A DNA stretch of 64,000 bases, taken from the NCBI RefSeq assembly GCF_014203705.1, contig NZ_JACHJR010000001.1, forward strand, positions 1,922,001-1,986,000, read 5' to 3'. This document shows, piece after piece, positions 1 to 10,837 of this stretch; position 1 is the stretch's first letter; every line of letters starts with the position of its first letter. This stretch comes from Kitasatospora gansuensis. GTDB taxonomy: Bacteria; Actinomycetota; Actinomycetes; Streptomycetales; Streptomycetaceae. The notes below the pieces were generated by a model. It was not told the DNA's origin. It was given only the letters and a program-made list of their open reading frames with translations, and did not search any database. Both the position numbers and the translations under genes were made by a program.

Positions 1-481
1 CCATCGGGTTGACCCCGAGACCGACCGAGAGCGCGCCCTGCGGGTCGAAGTCGACCAGCAGGACCCGGCGGCCGTACTCGGCCAGCGCGGCGCCCAGGTT
101 GATGGTCGACGTGGTCTTGCCCACGCCGCCCTTCTGGTTGCACATCGCGATGATCTGCGCGGGGCCGTGCTCGGCCAGCGGCGCGGGGATCGGGAAATAG
201 GGCAGCGGGCGACCAGTCGGTCCAACGCGCTCGCGGCGCTGGCGGGCTGCGTCGGGGGCCAGGGTCGCGGCGTACTCCGGGTCTGGTTCGTACTCGGCGT
301 CCGGGTCGTCGTAGGAGCCGTACGCGAAATCGCCGTAGGCCAGGCCGTGTGACGGCAGGTCAGCCTCGTCGGCGGTGGTGGCAGGCGCGGTGTTCTGACG
401 TGCCTCGAAGGTACGGACCGCGACCGAGTGCTCCGCCAGTCCCGGCTGACCACCCCCGGGAGCAAATGTCGACTCATTCAC
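1..481 (-). CDS. parA: ParA-family chromosome partitioning ATPase (3' part beyond window)
   Basis: Partial gene running off the left edge of the window. ParA ATPases bind ATP and DNA and act in chromosome segregation; in streptomycetes this copy usually lies next to scpA/scpB. The GTG start at 481 is set by a GGAGGT ribosome site 10 nt upstream. A variable acidic N-terminal extension of about 110 residues is followed by the deviant Walker A motif [13 protein letters not shown] and then [16 protein letters not shown], which matches ParA/Soj. Only about 160 residues are visible, so the rest of the ATPase domain is not seen. It could be a Soj/MinD-like relative instead, but the KGGVGKTTS and DFDPQG motifs favour ParA. 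Confidence 0.9.
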   Translation of the reverse strand, partial: MNESTFAPGGGQPGLAEHSVAVRTFEARQNTAPATTADEADLPSHGLAYGDFAYGSYDDPDAEYEPDPEYAATLAPDAARQRRERVGPTGRPLPYFPIPAPLAEHGPAQIIAMCNQKGGVGKTTSTINLGAALAEYGRRVLLVDFDPQGALSVGLGVNPM

Positions 482-554
482 AAGTCGTCTTACCTCCTTG
501 GGCATCCAGGACTGTTGTCGATTCGTCAGCGTGGCAGCATGCCGACGGTTTGCG

Positions 555-584
555 ACTCTAGGCTGTCCGCGGCGTTCGCAGCAA
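555..584 (-). promoter_or_regulatory. candidate parA promoter
   Basis: Read on the minus strand, TTGCTG (579-584) and TAGAGT (555-560) are separated by 18 nt and lie about 75 nt upstream of the parA GTG. The spacing and the TANNNT element fit a principal-sigma (HrdB-type) promoter. This is a sequence match only. Confidence 0.4.
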
Positions 585-767
585 CACAATCCACGGTAGT
601 GGGCCGGATGTGTCGGCGGTTGGACCGGTCACTGTCAAGGCTTGTGAGGCCGTACGCACCTAACGTTTCTGCGCCGGGTGACAGCGAGCACATAAATTGA
701 CACGGTCACCCGACCATCCCGAATTGTCGACATACGCCAGTTCGAGGGGGTGTCGGGACAGACCGAA

Positions 768-798
768 GCCCCCGGCCCGAGGGGAGCGGGCCGGGGGC
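768..798 (-). terminator. terminator hairpin after ald
   Basis: A 12-bp perfect stem, GCCCCCGGCCCG paired with CGGGCCGGGGGC around a 7-nt loop, lies 32 bp past the ald stop. There is no long T tract, as is usual for actinomycete terminators. Confidence 0.7.
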
Positions 799-830
799 GT
801 TCAGCGGTTGCTGACGAGGGGTCAGCAGGC

Positions 831-1946
831 TCAGGCGAGCACGCTCTCCAGCGACACCGACGGCAGGCCGAAGGCCTCGGCCACGGCGGCGTAGGTGATC
901 TGGCCCTCGTGCACGTTCAGGCCCTTGGCCAGCGCGGCGTCGCGGCGCAGCGCGTCCTTCCAGCCCCGGTTGGCCAGCTCGACGACGTACGGCAGCGTCG
1001 CGTTGGTCAGCGCGTAGGTGGAGGTGTTCGGGACGGCGCCCGGCATGTTGGCCACGCAGTAGAAGACCGAGTTGTGGACCGGGAAGGTCGGCTCGGCGTG
1101 CGTGGTGGCGCGGGAGTCCTCGAAGCAGCCGCCCTGGTCGATCGCGATGTCGACGAGCACGGAGCCCGGCTTCATCCGGGAGACCAGCTCGTTGGTGACC
1201 AGCTTCGGGGCCTTGGCGCCCGGGATCAGCACGGCGCCGATCACCAGGTCGGCCTCGAGCACGGCGCTCTCGAGCTCGTAGGCGTTGGACATGATGGCCT
1301 TGATCTTCGTGCCGAAGATCTTGTCGGCCTCACGCAGCTTGTTGATGTCGCGGTCCAGCAGGGTCACCTCGTAGCCCATGCCGATCGCGATGGTGGCGGC
1401 GTGCCAGCCGGAGACGCCACCGCCGATGACCACGCACTTGGCCGCGTGGGTGCCGGGCACGCCGCCCGGCAGGGTGCCACGGCCGCCGGCCGGACGCATC
1501 AGGTGGTACGAGCCGACCTGCGGGGCCAGCCGGCCCGCGACCTCGGACATCGGGGCGAGCAGCGGCAGGGCGCCGTTGGCGAGCTGCACGGTCTCGTACG
1601 CGATCGCGGTGGTGCCGGAGGCGACCAGCGCGTCGGTGCCGGCCTTGTCGGCGGCCAGGTGCAGGTAGGTGAAGAGGGTCTGGCCCTTGCGCAGGCGGTG
1701 GTACTCCTGCGCGATCGGCTCCTTGACCTTCAGCAGCAGGTCGGCGGCGGCCCACACCTCGTCGGCCGTGGGGAGGATGGTGGCACCGGCGGCCACGTAC
1801 TCCTCGTTGGGGATCGAGGAGCCGAGACCGGCGTTGTCCTCGATGACGACCTCGTGTCCGTTACGGACCAGCTCATGCACGCCGGCGGGCGTGATGGCCA
1901 CGCGGTACTCGTGGTTCTTGACCTCGCGGGGGATGCCGACCTTCAC
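831..1946 (-). CDS. ald: alanine dehydrogenase
   Basis: 371 aa, the usual length. It catalyses NAD-dependent reversible oxidative deamination of L-alanine to pyruvate and ammonia, in the cytoplasm. The protein begins VKVGIPREVKNHEYRV, the standard Ald N-terminus, and carries the family's substrate-site block (YLHLAADK near residue 90) and a glycine-rich NAD site (VIGGGVSGWHAA, near 170). The GTG at 1946 is chosen because the family starts at exactly this point; upstream codons would add an unrelated tail. It has its own promoter and terminator, so it is probably monocistronic. Confidence 0.95.
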   Translation of the reverse strand: MKVGIPREVKNHEYRVAITPAGVHELVRNGHEVVIEDNAGLGSSIPNEEYVAAGATILPTADEVWAAADLLLKVKEPIAQEYHRLRKGQTLFTYLHLAADKAGTDALVASGTTAIAYETVQLANGALPLLAPMSEVAGRLAPQVGSYHLMRPAGGRGTLPGGVPGTHAAKCVVIGGGVSGWHAATIAIGMGYEVTLLDRDINKLREADKIFGTKIKAIMSNAYELESAVLEADLVIGAVLIPGAKAPKLVTNELVSRMKPGSVLVDIAIDQGGCFEDSRATTHAEPTFPVHNSVFYCVANMPGAVPNTSTYALTNATLPYVVELANRGWKDALRRDAALAKGLNVHEGQITYAAVAEAFGLPSVSLESVLA

Positions 1947-2059
1947 GACTGAACACGTCCCTTTTGCCTCTGGGGCCCGGCCGGAGAACACCGGCGGGCA
2001 ACGCGCACGTGGAGACCTCCGGAGACGCCGGGGCACGCTTCGCTACGCGACTAAGGTCG

Positions 2060-2088
2060 AGTGTAATGAAGCCCAGGTGTTCCGTCAG
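2060..2088 (-). promoter_or_regulatory. candidate ald promoter
   Basis: On the minus strand CTGACG (2083-2088) and TACACT (2060-2065) are separated by 17 nt, which would give a leader of about 105 nt. Two direct copies of CAGCTGGC (on the plus strand, 2108-2115 and 2150-2157) lie just upstream of the -35 element, a position suited to a regulator. Confidence 0.5.
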
Positions 2089-2186
2089 CCTTCCAAAGTG
2101 AATAAATCAGCTGGCCACATTGGCAGATTCGTAGGCTTGCCTCCCACAACAGCTGGCAAACCGACCCTAAAGCCACCTTCCGGACA

Positions 2187-4097
2187 TCACTCCGAAGTCG
2201 CCCGGCCCCGCTCGGCTTCGACCAGTCCCCGCAGGTGTTCCAGCGCCGCCGCGACCGCCCGCTGCCCGCGCTCGTCGCCCAGTCGCCGCACCACCGCCAG
2301 CGCCGCGCGGTACTCGCGCTCGGCCTCCTCGAACCGGCGCTGCGCCAGATGCGCCTCGGCCGTCCGGGCCAACAGCCTGGCCTCGGCCCGGTGATCACCC
2401 AGGCCCTGCCGCAGCTCCAGCGCCCGGCCGTACCAGTCGGCGGCGCGCACCGGGTCGCCGAGCGCCCGTCGGCTCTCCGCCACGCCCTCCAGGGCCCGGG
2501 CGCAGGCCGCCTCGTCGTCCACCTCCCGGCCGTGCTCCAGGGCGGCCCGGTACCGCTCGGCGGCCACCTCCCAGCGGCCCGCCGCCGCCTGCAGATCACC
2601 CAGGTTGAGCAGCGCGGCGGCGGCCCGGCGGCGGTTCCCGCTCCGCTCCGCCACCTTGAGCACCAGACCGTGCAGCTCGTACAGATCCGCCGGGGCGGCC
2701 TGCCCGGTCAGCGGCAGCGCCCGCAGCAACGCGGTCACCAGCCGGCCGGCCGAACCGTCCAGATCCGCCTGCCCGATCGCGTCCCCGACCGCGCCCAGCA
2801 GCTCACCGCGCCGCTCGGTCAGCCAGAGCCGCGCCTGGGCCGGCGTCCGCAGCCGCAGCGGCCCCGGCAGCGGGTCGGGGCCCGGCCCGGCGGCCGGGTC
2901 GAGCAGCGCCCTGGCCGACTCCACCAGCCGCACCAAGCGCTCCAATAGCCGGGCCCGGGCCAGCTCCAGCTCGGACGGCCGGTCCAGCTCTTCACGCAGC
3001 GCCACCAGCCGCCCGTACAGCCTTCCGGGCACCCGGTAGCGGGGCGTTCCGTCCGCCGACTCGCCTTCCCGGTCCAGGAGTTCACGCTCCGTCAGCTTCT
3101 CGAGCAGCGTCGCGGCCTCCGGCGCCGGACAGCCCACCAGGGCCGAGGCGGTGCGCAGATCGGCCGACTGCGCGGGCGCCAGCGTGAGCATCCGCAGCAT
3201 CCGGGCCTCGGCCGCCGGCAGCGACCGGTGCAGCAGCGTGAACGCCGCCCCGAGCGGGTCGCCGTCGGGCACCGGCACCGGCTCGTCCTCGGCCGGCTGG
3301 TCGTCGGCCGACTGGGCCCGGCCCTTGCGCTTCTTCCGGGCCGGCTCCGGGGGCGTCCGCATCTCGACGGCCAGCGACAGTTCGCGGGCCGCATCCGTCA
3401 CCGCCGCCTTGGGGGCGGCCCGCAGCCAGCCCGCCATCAGCCGCAGCGCGGTGGGCCGGCAGGCGCAGCTCTCCGCCAGGCCGGCCGCGCCGACCGGGTC
3501 ACAGCTGATCCTGGTCCCGCCGACCAGCCCGCTCAGCAGCTCCACCGACCCCGACTGCGACAGCCCACCCAGGATTACCGGATCGATCCCCTCGATCCCG
3601 GTCAACGGCCCCGCCGTGGTGGCCACCACCAACGCCTCCGGCGCCGTCGCCAGCAACGGCCAGAGCTGCCCCGAATCCCGGGCGTCATCCAGCACCAGCA
3701 GCACCCGGCGGCCACTCACCGCCGCCCGCACCGCCGCACAGGCGGGATCGTCCTCGCCCTGCTCCTCCCCCGTCGGCAGCGCCCCCGCGGCGGGCTCCCC
3801 CAACTGCTCCAACAGCCGCCGCGCCACCGTCCCGGGCGCCACCCTGGTCCCGTCCGGCGCGGACAGCCGGGCGAACAGCACCCCGTCCGGGTACTCCTCC
3901 GCCACCGAGACGGCGAACCTGACGGCCAGTGAGGTCCGCCCCGACCCCGGCCGCCCCGCCACCACGAGCAGCGGGCACCGGCCCGCCACCACCCTGGTCC
4001 GAGCCGCCGCCAACGCCGCGAGCTCGGCCCCCCGCCCCACGAACAACCCCGGCCCGTCGGGCAGTTGACCAAGAATCGGGGCGGGCCGTACGTCCAT
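2187..4097 (-). CDS. STAND/NB-ARC-like ATPase with C-terminal tetratricopeptide repeats
   Basis: 636 aa from the ATG at 4097; an in-frame GTG at 4127 and ATG at 4241 are alternatives. An AGGA site precedes the chosen ATG. FVGRGAELAALAAAR near the N-terminus is the usual entry to AfsR-like STAND ATPases. The P-loop reads AGRPGSGRTSLAVRFA, with Arg where Walker A normally has Lys. Walker B is VLLVLDDA. The last 160 residues are TPR-like helices (for example LGDLQAAAGRWEVAAERYRA). There is no HTH or SARP DNA-binding domain and no TIR. The role is unknown; the family senses ligands and switches oligomeric state. It may not hydrolyse ATP. Confidence 0.75.
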   Translation of the reverse strand: MDVRPAPILGQLPDGPGLFVGRGAELAALAAARTRVVAGRCPLLVVAGRPGSGRTSLAVRFAVSVAEEYPDGVLFARLSAPDGTRVAPGTVARRLLEQLGEPAAGALPTGEEQGEDDPACAAVRAAVSGRRVLLVLDDARDSGQLWPLLATAPEALVVATTAGPLTGIEGIDPVILGGLSQSGSVELLSGLVGGTRISCDPVGAAGLAESCACRPTALRLMAGWLRAAPKAAVTDAARELSLAVEMRTPPEPARKKRKGRAQSADDQPAEDEPVPVPDGDPLGAAFTLLHRSLPAAEARMLRMLTLAPAQSADLRTASALVGCPAPEAATLLEKLTERELLDREGESADGTPRYRVPGRLYGRLVALREELDRPSELELARARLLERLVRLVESARALLDPAAGPGPDPLPGPLRLRTPAQARLWLTERRGELLGAVGDAIGQADLDGSAGRLVTALLRALPLTGQAAPADLYELHGLVLKVAERSGNRRRAAAALLNLGDLQAAAGRWEVAAERYRAALEHGREVDDEAACARALEGVAESRRALGDPVRAADWYGRALELRQGLGDHRAEARLLARTAEAHLAQRRFEEAEREYRAALAVVRRLGDERGQRAVAAALEHLRGLVEAERGRATSE

Positions 4098-4401
4098 CGT
4101 CGCCGTCTTCCTCGCCACCTGCGCCACTCCCGACCCGGTCAGCCGACGGGCCCGCACGGGGCCCCGTCCGGGAAGCGTAGTTCGACCCGCCTCACCAGCA
4201 AGAGATGACACCAGTACTACCAACCACCAAATCACCCGCACAGACGCAGGTGCTCAAGCATCTGAGACCAGGGGCCCGGGGAACGGCGGCGCCGACCTCA
4301 GGAGCGTTGCAGGCACGTACCTGGTCAGGCATTTTCGCAGTGATACCCGCCAGCCACGAACCGTCGCCGTTCCCCGAGCCCCTGGATAGTGCAAGTTCGG
4401 G
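4098..4401. other. intergenic region holding repeat copy A
   Basis: 304 bp between the STAND gene start and the nudix gene end. Most of it is repeat copy A (4268-4385), listed separately. The part next to the STAND gene presumably holds its promoter, but I see no clear hexamers. Confidence 0.5.
4268..4385 (+). repeat. dispersed palindromic repeat, copy A
   Basis: 118 bp. It begins CCAGGGGCCCGGGGAAC and ends GTTCCCCGAGCCCCTGG, which are imperfect inverted ends. The left inner arm is type X (GGAACGGCGGCG, then CAGGAGCGTT); the right inner arm is type Q (CAGCCACGAACCGTCGCC). The tail ATAGTGCAA follows. It sits downstream of the nudix gene. Related copies are at 9453, 18264, 38679 and 62357. Confidence 0.9.
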
Positions 4402-5043
4402 TCAGCTGAAAGGTCGCGCCGGCCACGGCGACTCCGCCGCCCGCAACCCCTCCAGCCCCACCGGCGAGGTCAGCGCCGCGTGCAGCGCCAGCGTCCCCGT
4501 GATCAGCGTCGGATTGTGCAGCTCCCCCGCCAGCACCAGCCGGAGCAGCTCACCCAGCGGCACCCGCGCCGTCTCGATCTCCAGCTCCTCCCCGTGCGCC
4601 TCGTACCGCTCCCCGTCCGCCGCCGACAGATCGGTCGCCAGGAACAGCCGCAGCGCCTCGTCCGTCCCCCCGGGCGAGGTGTAGAAGTCGACCAGCACCC
4701 GCCACTCCCCGGCCTTGCAGTGCGCCTCCTCGAAGAGCTCGCGCTGCGCCGCGTGCAACGGGTTCTCCCCGGGCACGTCGAGCAGCCCGGCCGGGAGCTC
4801 CCAGAGCCGCTGCCGGACCGGGTGCCGGTACTGGCGGAGGATCAGCACCCGCTGCTGCTCGTCCAGCGCGAGCACCGAGACCGACCCGGGGTGCGTCTGG
4901 TAGTCCCGCCGGGCGTAGCTGCCGTCGGGCATCAGCACCTCGTCCGTACGGACCCCGGTGACCCGGCCCCGGAAGGGCTGCTCACTGGACCGTACGGGCC
5001 ACTCCTCGGCCACGTCCCGGATCTGCCGCTGACCGTCCGTCAT
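4402..5043 (-). CDS. NUDIX hydrolase, ADP-ribose pyrophosphatase type
   Basis: 213 aa. It probably hydrolyses ADP-ribose to AMP and ribose 5-phosphate, clearing a reactive NAD breakdown product. The Nudix box is visible near residue 90-110: the AGLLDVPGE start, then seven residues, then RELFEEAH. The upstream strand SVSVLALDEQQRVLILRQYRHP is typical of the NudF/ADPRase group. ATG at 5043 has GGGGAG 6 nt upstream. It lies 96 bp downstream of pyrG on the same strand, an order I recall in other streptomycetes. Substrate specificity is inferred from overall similarity only. Confidence 0.9.
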   Translation of the reverse strand: MTDGQRQIRDVAEEWPVRSSEQPFRGRVTGVRTDEVLMPDGSYARRDYQTHPGSVSVLALDEQQRVLILRQYRHPVRQRLWELPAGLLDVPGENPLHAAQRELFEEAHCKAGEWRVLVDFYTSPGGTDEALRLFLATDLSAADGERYEAHGEELEIETARVPLGELLRLVLAGELHNPTLITGTLALHAALTSPVGLEGLRAAESPWPARPFS

Positions 5044-5139
5044 CTCGCACTCCCCTTTTCGTCACTACGACACTAACCCAAGCAGAACGGCGGCCGCGCG
5101 AAGAATCGCACGACCGCCGTCCACCGAACGCCGGGAGAG

Positions 5140-7455
<2,316 letters not shown>

Positions 7456-9423
7456 GTGGCCGGCCGTATCGAGGACTACGCACTCATCGGGGACATGCAG
7501 ACCGCCGCCCTGGTCAGCAGGGACGGGGCGGTCGACTGGCTGTGCCTGCCCAGATTCGACTCTCCCGCCGTGTTCGCCGGTCTGCTGGGGACCGACGAAC
7601 ACGGGTTCTGGCGGATCGGCCCCGCCGAGCCGGTGTCCGCACCGGCCGGGGCCACCGTCCCGGCCCCGCCGGCGGCCCGCTCGGCGTTCACCGACAGCGG
7701 CGCGATCCCGATCCCGCCGACCGCCGCCGCCCCCGCCGTGCCGGCCGACCGCCGCCGCTACCGGGGCGACTCGCTGATCCTGGAGCAGGAGTGGGACGCC
7801 CAGGGCGGCACCGTCCGGGTGATCGACTTCATGCCGCCCCGCCCGCTGGCCGGGCTGGACGCCGTCCCGCAGATGATCCGGATCGTCGAGGGCGTCTCCG
7901 GCAAGGTCCGGATGCGCTCCGCCCTGCGGATGCGGTTCAGCTACGGCCGGGTGGTCCCCTGGGTGCACCGGGTCGAGCAGCCCGACGGCGGCCACCGCAC
8001 CGTCGCGGTGGCCGGCCCCGACTCGGTCTGGCTCGACGGCGTGGCCGAGACCTACGGGCGCGACCTGACCACATACGCCGACTTCACCGTCGAGGCGGGC
8101 GAGCGGATCGCCTTCGCGCTCACCTGGCAGGCCAGTCACCTGCCCGCGCCCGCCGCCCCGGACGCCGAGGCGATGCTCGCCGACACCGTCGAGTTCTGGC
8201 GCGACTGGGTCGGCCAGTGCACCTACCAGGGCCCCTACCGCGAGCCGGTGGTCCGCTCGCTGATCACCCTCAAGGCGCTCACCTACGCCCCCACCGGCGG
8301 CATCGTCGCCGCCCCCACCACCTCGCTGCCCGAGGACATCGGCGGCGAACGCAACTGGGACTACCGCTACACCTGGCTGCGGGACGCCGCGATCACCCTC
8401 TCCTCGCTGCTGCGCACCGGCTACCGCGAGGAGGCCAGGGCCTGGCGCGAGTGGCTGCTCCGCGCGGTGGCCGGCGACCCGGAGAACCTGCAGATCATGT
8501 ACGGCATCGCCGGGGAGCGCGAGCTCACCGAGTCCGAGCTGGACTGGCTGCCCGGCTACGAGGGCTCCCAGCCGGTCCGGGTCGGCAACGGCGCGGCCGG
8601 ACAGCTCCAGCTGGACGTCTACGGCGAGGTGGTCGAGGCCCTGCACCTGGCCCACATGACCGGCCTGACCCGCAACGACCACGCCCACCTGCTCCAGCTC
8701 AAGCTGATCACCTACCTCGAGCAGCACTGGCGCGAGCCGGACGAGGGCATTTGGGAGGTGCGCGGCCCCCGCCGCCACTTCGTGCACTCCAAGGTGATGG
8801 CCTGGGTCGCGGTGGACCGCACCATCAAGCTGATCGAACAGACCCCCGCCGAGGGCCCGCTGGAGCGCTGGAAGGCCCTCCGCGACGAGATCCACCGGGA
8901 CGTCTGCGAGAAGGGCTACGACGCCGACCGCAACACCTTCACCCAGTACTACGGCGGCCAGGAGCTGGACGCCTCCCTGCTGCTGATCCCCCAGGTCGGC
9001 TTCCTGCCGCCGGACGACAAGCGGGTGATCGGCACCATCGAGGCGATCCAGCGCGAACTGTCCACCGAGGACGGCTTCGTGCTCCGCTACCCCACCCACG
9101 ACGACGACGGCAACAACGTCGACGGCCTCTCCGGGCACGAGGGCGCCTTCCTGGCCTGCTCGTTCTGGCTGGCCGACGACCTGGCGATGATCGGCCGGGT
9201 GGCGGAGGCCCGGGAGCTCTTCGAGAAGCTGCTCTCCCTGCGCAACGACGTCGGCCTGCTCGCCGAGGAGTGGGACTCCCGCGCCCAACGCCAGGTCGGC
9301 AACTTCCCCCAGGCCTTCAGCCACGTCCCCCTGATCGACACCGCCCTCCGCCTCACCGCCTGCGCGGGCGCCTACCTCTCCGCCCAGCCCGACGGCCGCG
9401 AACGGGAGCAGGCGACGCTCTGA
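7456..9423 (+). CDS. glycoside hydrolase family 15 protein (trehalase/glucoamylase-like)
   Basis: 655 aa from GTG 7456, with GGAGA 5 nt upstream. GH15 enzymes use an alpha/alpha-barrel to release glucose from alpha-glucosides. Close actinobacterial relatives include phosphate-dependent trehalases. The N-terminal block IEDYALIGDMQTAALVSRDG and VDWLCLPRFDSPAVFAGLLG are family hallmarks. DIGGERNWDYRYTWLRDAA (near residue 295) is the substrate-binding core. The C-terminal LLAEEWD and VGNFPQAFSHVPLI carry the second catalytic region. No signal peptide, so it is intracellular, which fits trehalose or glycogen turnover. The substrate cannot be decided from sequence. Confidence 0.9.
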   Translation: MAGRIEDYALIGDMQTAALVSRDGAVDWLCLPRFDSPAVFAGLLGTDEHGFWRIGPAEPVSAPAGATVPAPPAARSAFTDSGAIPIPPTAAAPAVPADRRRYRGDSLILEQEWDAQGGTVRVIDFMPPRPLAGLDAVPQMIRIVEGVSGKVRMRSALRMRFSYGRVVPWVHRVEQPDGGHRTVAVAGPDSVWLDGVAETYGRDLTTYADFTVEAGERIAFALTWQASHLPAPAAPDAEAMLADTVEFWRDWVGQCTYQGPYREPVVRSLITLKALTYAPTGGIVAAPTTSLPEDIGGERNWDYRYTWLRDAAITLSSLLRTGYREEARAWREWLLRAVAGDPENLQIMYGIAGERELTESELDWLPGYEGSQPVRVGNGAAGQLQLDVYGEVVEALHLAHMTGLTRNDHAHLLQLKLITYLEQHWREPDEGIWEVRGPRRHFVHSKVMAWVAVDRTIKLIEQTPAEGPLERWKALRDEIHRDVCEKGYDADRNTFTQYYGGQELDASLLLIPQVGFLPPDDKRVIGTIEAIQRELSTEDGFVLRYPTHDDDGNNVDGLSGHEGAFLACSFWLADDLAMIGRVAEARELFEKLLSLRNDVGLLAEEWDSRAQRQVGNFPQAFSHVPLIDTALRLTACAGAYLSAQPDGREREQATL

Positions 9424-9452
9424 TCCTTTTGCAGGGCGCTCGGTTGCACTAT

Positions 9453-9568
9453 CCAGGGGCTCGGGGAACTGCGAGGAGATCTGGCGCTTGGGTCACTGCG
9501 AAAGTGCCTGACCTTGTACGCACGTTGAACGCTCCTGAGGTCGGCGCCGCCGTTCCCCGGGCCCCTGG
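9453..9568 (-). repeat. dispersed palindromic repeat, copy B
   Basis: 116 bp, inverted relative to the other copies. Left arm type X, right arm type P (AGATCTCCTCGCAGTTCC). It fills most of the 156-bp gap between the convergent GH15 and glycosyltransferase genes and could act as a bidirectional terminator. Confidence 0.9.
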
Positions 9569-9579
9569 TCTCACCTGGC

Positions 9580-10770
9580 TCAGGTCCGCTGGACGAGCTC
9601 GTCGTACGTGCTGAGGACCTGCGCCACGGTGGCGGCTTCGTCGGGCCAGGTCTCGGCCTGGAGCCGTCCCGCAGCCGTGAGAGCGTCACGGCGGGCCGGG
9701 TCGGCGAGCAGCTCGCGGACGGCCCCGGCGAGGGCTGCGGGATCGCCGTACGGCACCAGCACCGCCGCCTCGCCGACCAGTTCGGGCACGCCGCCGACCG
9801 CGGTGGAGACCACCGGGACCCCGGCCCGCATCGCCTCCTGGACGACCAGCGAGCGGGCCTCCCAGCGGCTGCTGACCACCACCAGGTCGGCCGCCGCGAG
9901 CAGGTCGGGCACGTCCGTGCGGTAGCCGAGCAGCTCGACCGGGAGCTTCTCGGCGGCGATCCGCTCGCGCAGCGCGTCCTCCTCGGGGCCCTCGCCCGCG
10001 ATCACCACCAGCGGGTCGCCGTCGCCGAGGCCGTACCGGACGGCGTCCAGCAGCAGGCCGAAGGACTTCTGCTGGACCAGCCGCCCGACCGCGAGCACCA
10101 CGGGGCGCCCGTCCTCGGCGGAGCCACGGAGCAGCGCGGCCCGCGCCGCCGACCGGTCCAGGCCGCCGGCCGGCATCGGCGGGGCGGCGACCGGGCCGAG
10201 CCGGGCGTCGGTGGCGCCGAGTTCGCGGGCCCGGGCGACCAGGTCGGAGGAGGCGCCGAGCACCAGGTCGGCGGCGCGGGCCACCCGACGCTCCATCAGG
10301 CGCTGCAGGCGGCGGTCGAGGCCGGTGGCGAGCATCGCGTGATGGGACGTCACCACCAGCGGGGTCTCCGGGCGCAGGCCGGGGAAGCGGCCCGCGGTGC
10401 GCAGCGCCAGGTCGGCCAGCAGCCCGGCCCGCAGGCCGTGCGCGTGCACGATGTCGGCGCCGGTGAAGGCCCGCCGGAGTTCACCGATCGCGGTGGCGTC
10501 GCTGCGGGCACCCGAGGTGGGGGTGATGTCCACCAGGTGGAACCGGGCGCCGGTCCGGGAGAAACCGAACAGCGCGTCGGTGCCACCGGGGGCGCAGACG
10601 GTCACGGCCACGCCGTGCGCGACCAGGCCCTGGGCCAGCGACCGCACATGGGCGCCGACGCCCCCGCTGGCCGCGGAGAGCACCAGCACCACGTGCAGTT
10701 GCCCCGGTTCGGTGCCTTTGCCGGCCCTGGTGGCGAAAGGGTCCACGTCGTCTCGCTCCGACTCGATCAT
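9580..10770 (-). CDS. GT4-family glycosyltransferase
   Basis: 396 aa from ATG 10770; the ribosome site is weak, so the start is uncertain. GT-B fold: the N-terminal domain begins HVVLVLSAASGGVGAHVRSLAQGL, the usual GGxG-containing acceptor loop. DIVHAHGLRAGLLA follows in the N-terminal half. The C-terminal donor site has VLAVGRLVQQKSFGLLLDAV and the EX7E-like stretch EARSLVVQEAMRAGVPVVST. It presumably transfers a nucleotide-activated sugar to a glycolipid, polysaccharide or small molecule; donor and acceptor are unknown. It lies 67 bp downstream of recN on the same strand, so the two may be co-transcribed. Confidence 0.9.
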   Translation of the reverse strand: MIESERDDVDPFATRAGKGTEPGQLHVVLVLSAASGGVGAHVRSLAQGLVAHGVAVTVCAPGGTDALFGFSRTGARFHLVDITPTSGARSDATAIGELRRAFTGADIVHAHGLRAGLLADLALRTAGRFPGLRPETPLVVTSHHAMLATGLDRRLQRLMERRVARAADLVLGASSDLVARARELGATDARLGPVAAPPMPAGGLDRSAARAALLRGSAEDGRPVVLAVGRLVQQKSFGLLLDAVRYGLGDGDPLVVIAGEGPEEDALRERIAAEKLPVELLGYRTDVPDLLAAADLVVVSSRWEARSLVVQEAMRAGVPVVSTAVGGVPELVGEAAVLVPYGDPAALAGAVRELLADPARRDALTAAGRLQAETWPDEAATVAQVLSTYDELVQRT

Positions 10771-10837
10771 GAACTGGTCAGTCAGTGTCCAGCGGCCACC
10801 TTGCCAGGTCCGGCGCCCTCTTGGACAGTCGGCACCC

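Larger units (their letters stand above)
482..830. other. intergenic region between parA and ald
   Basis: 349 bp without a gene. It holds the candidate parA promoter and the ald terminator hairpin, both listed separately. The rest has lower GC than its surroundings and shows no conserved open frame. Confidence 0.6.
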
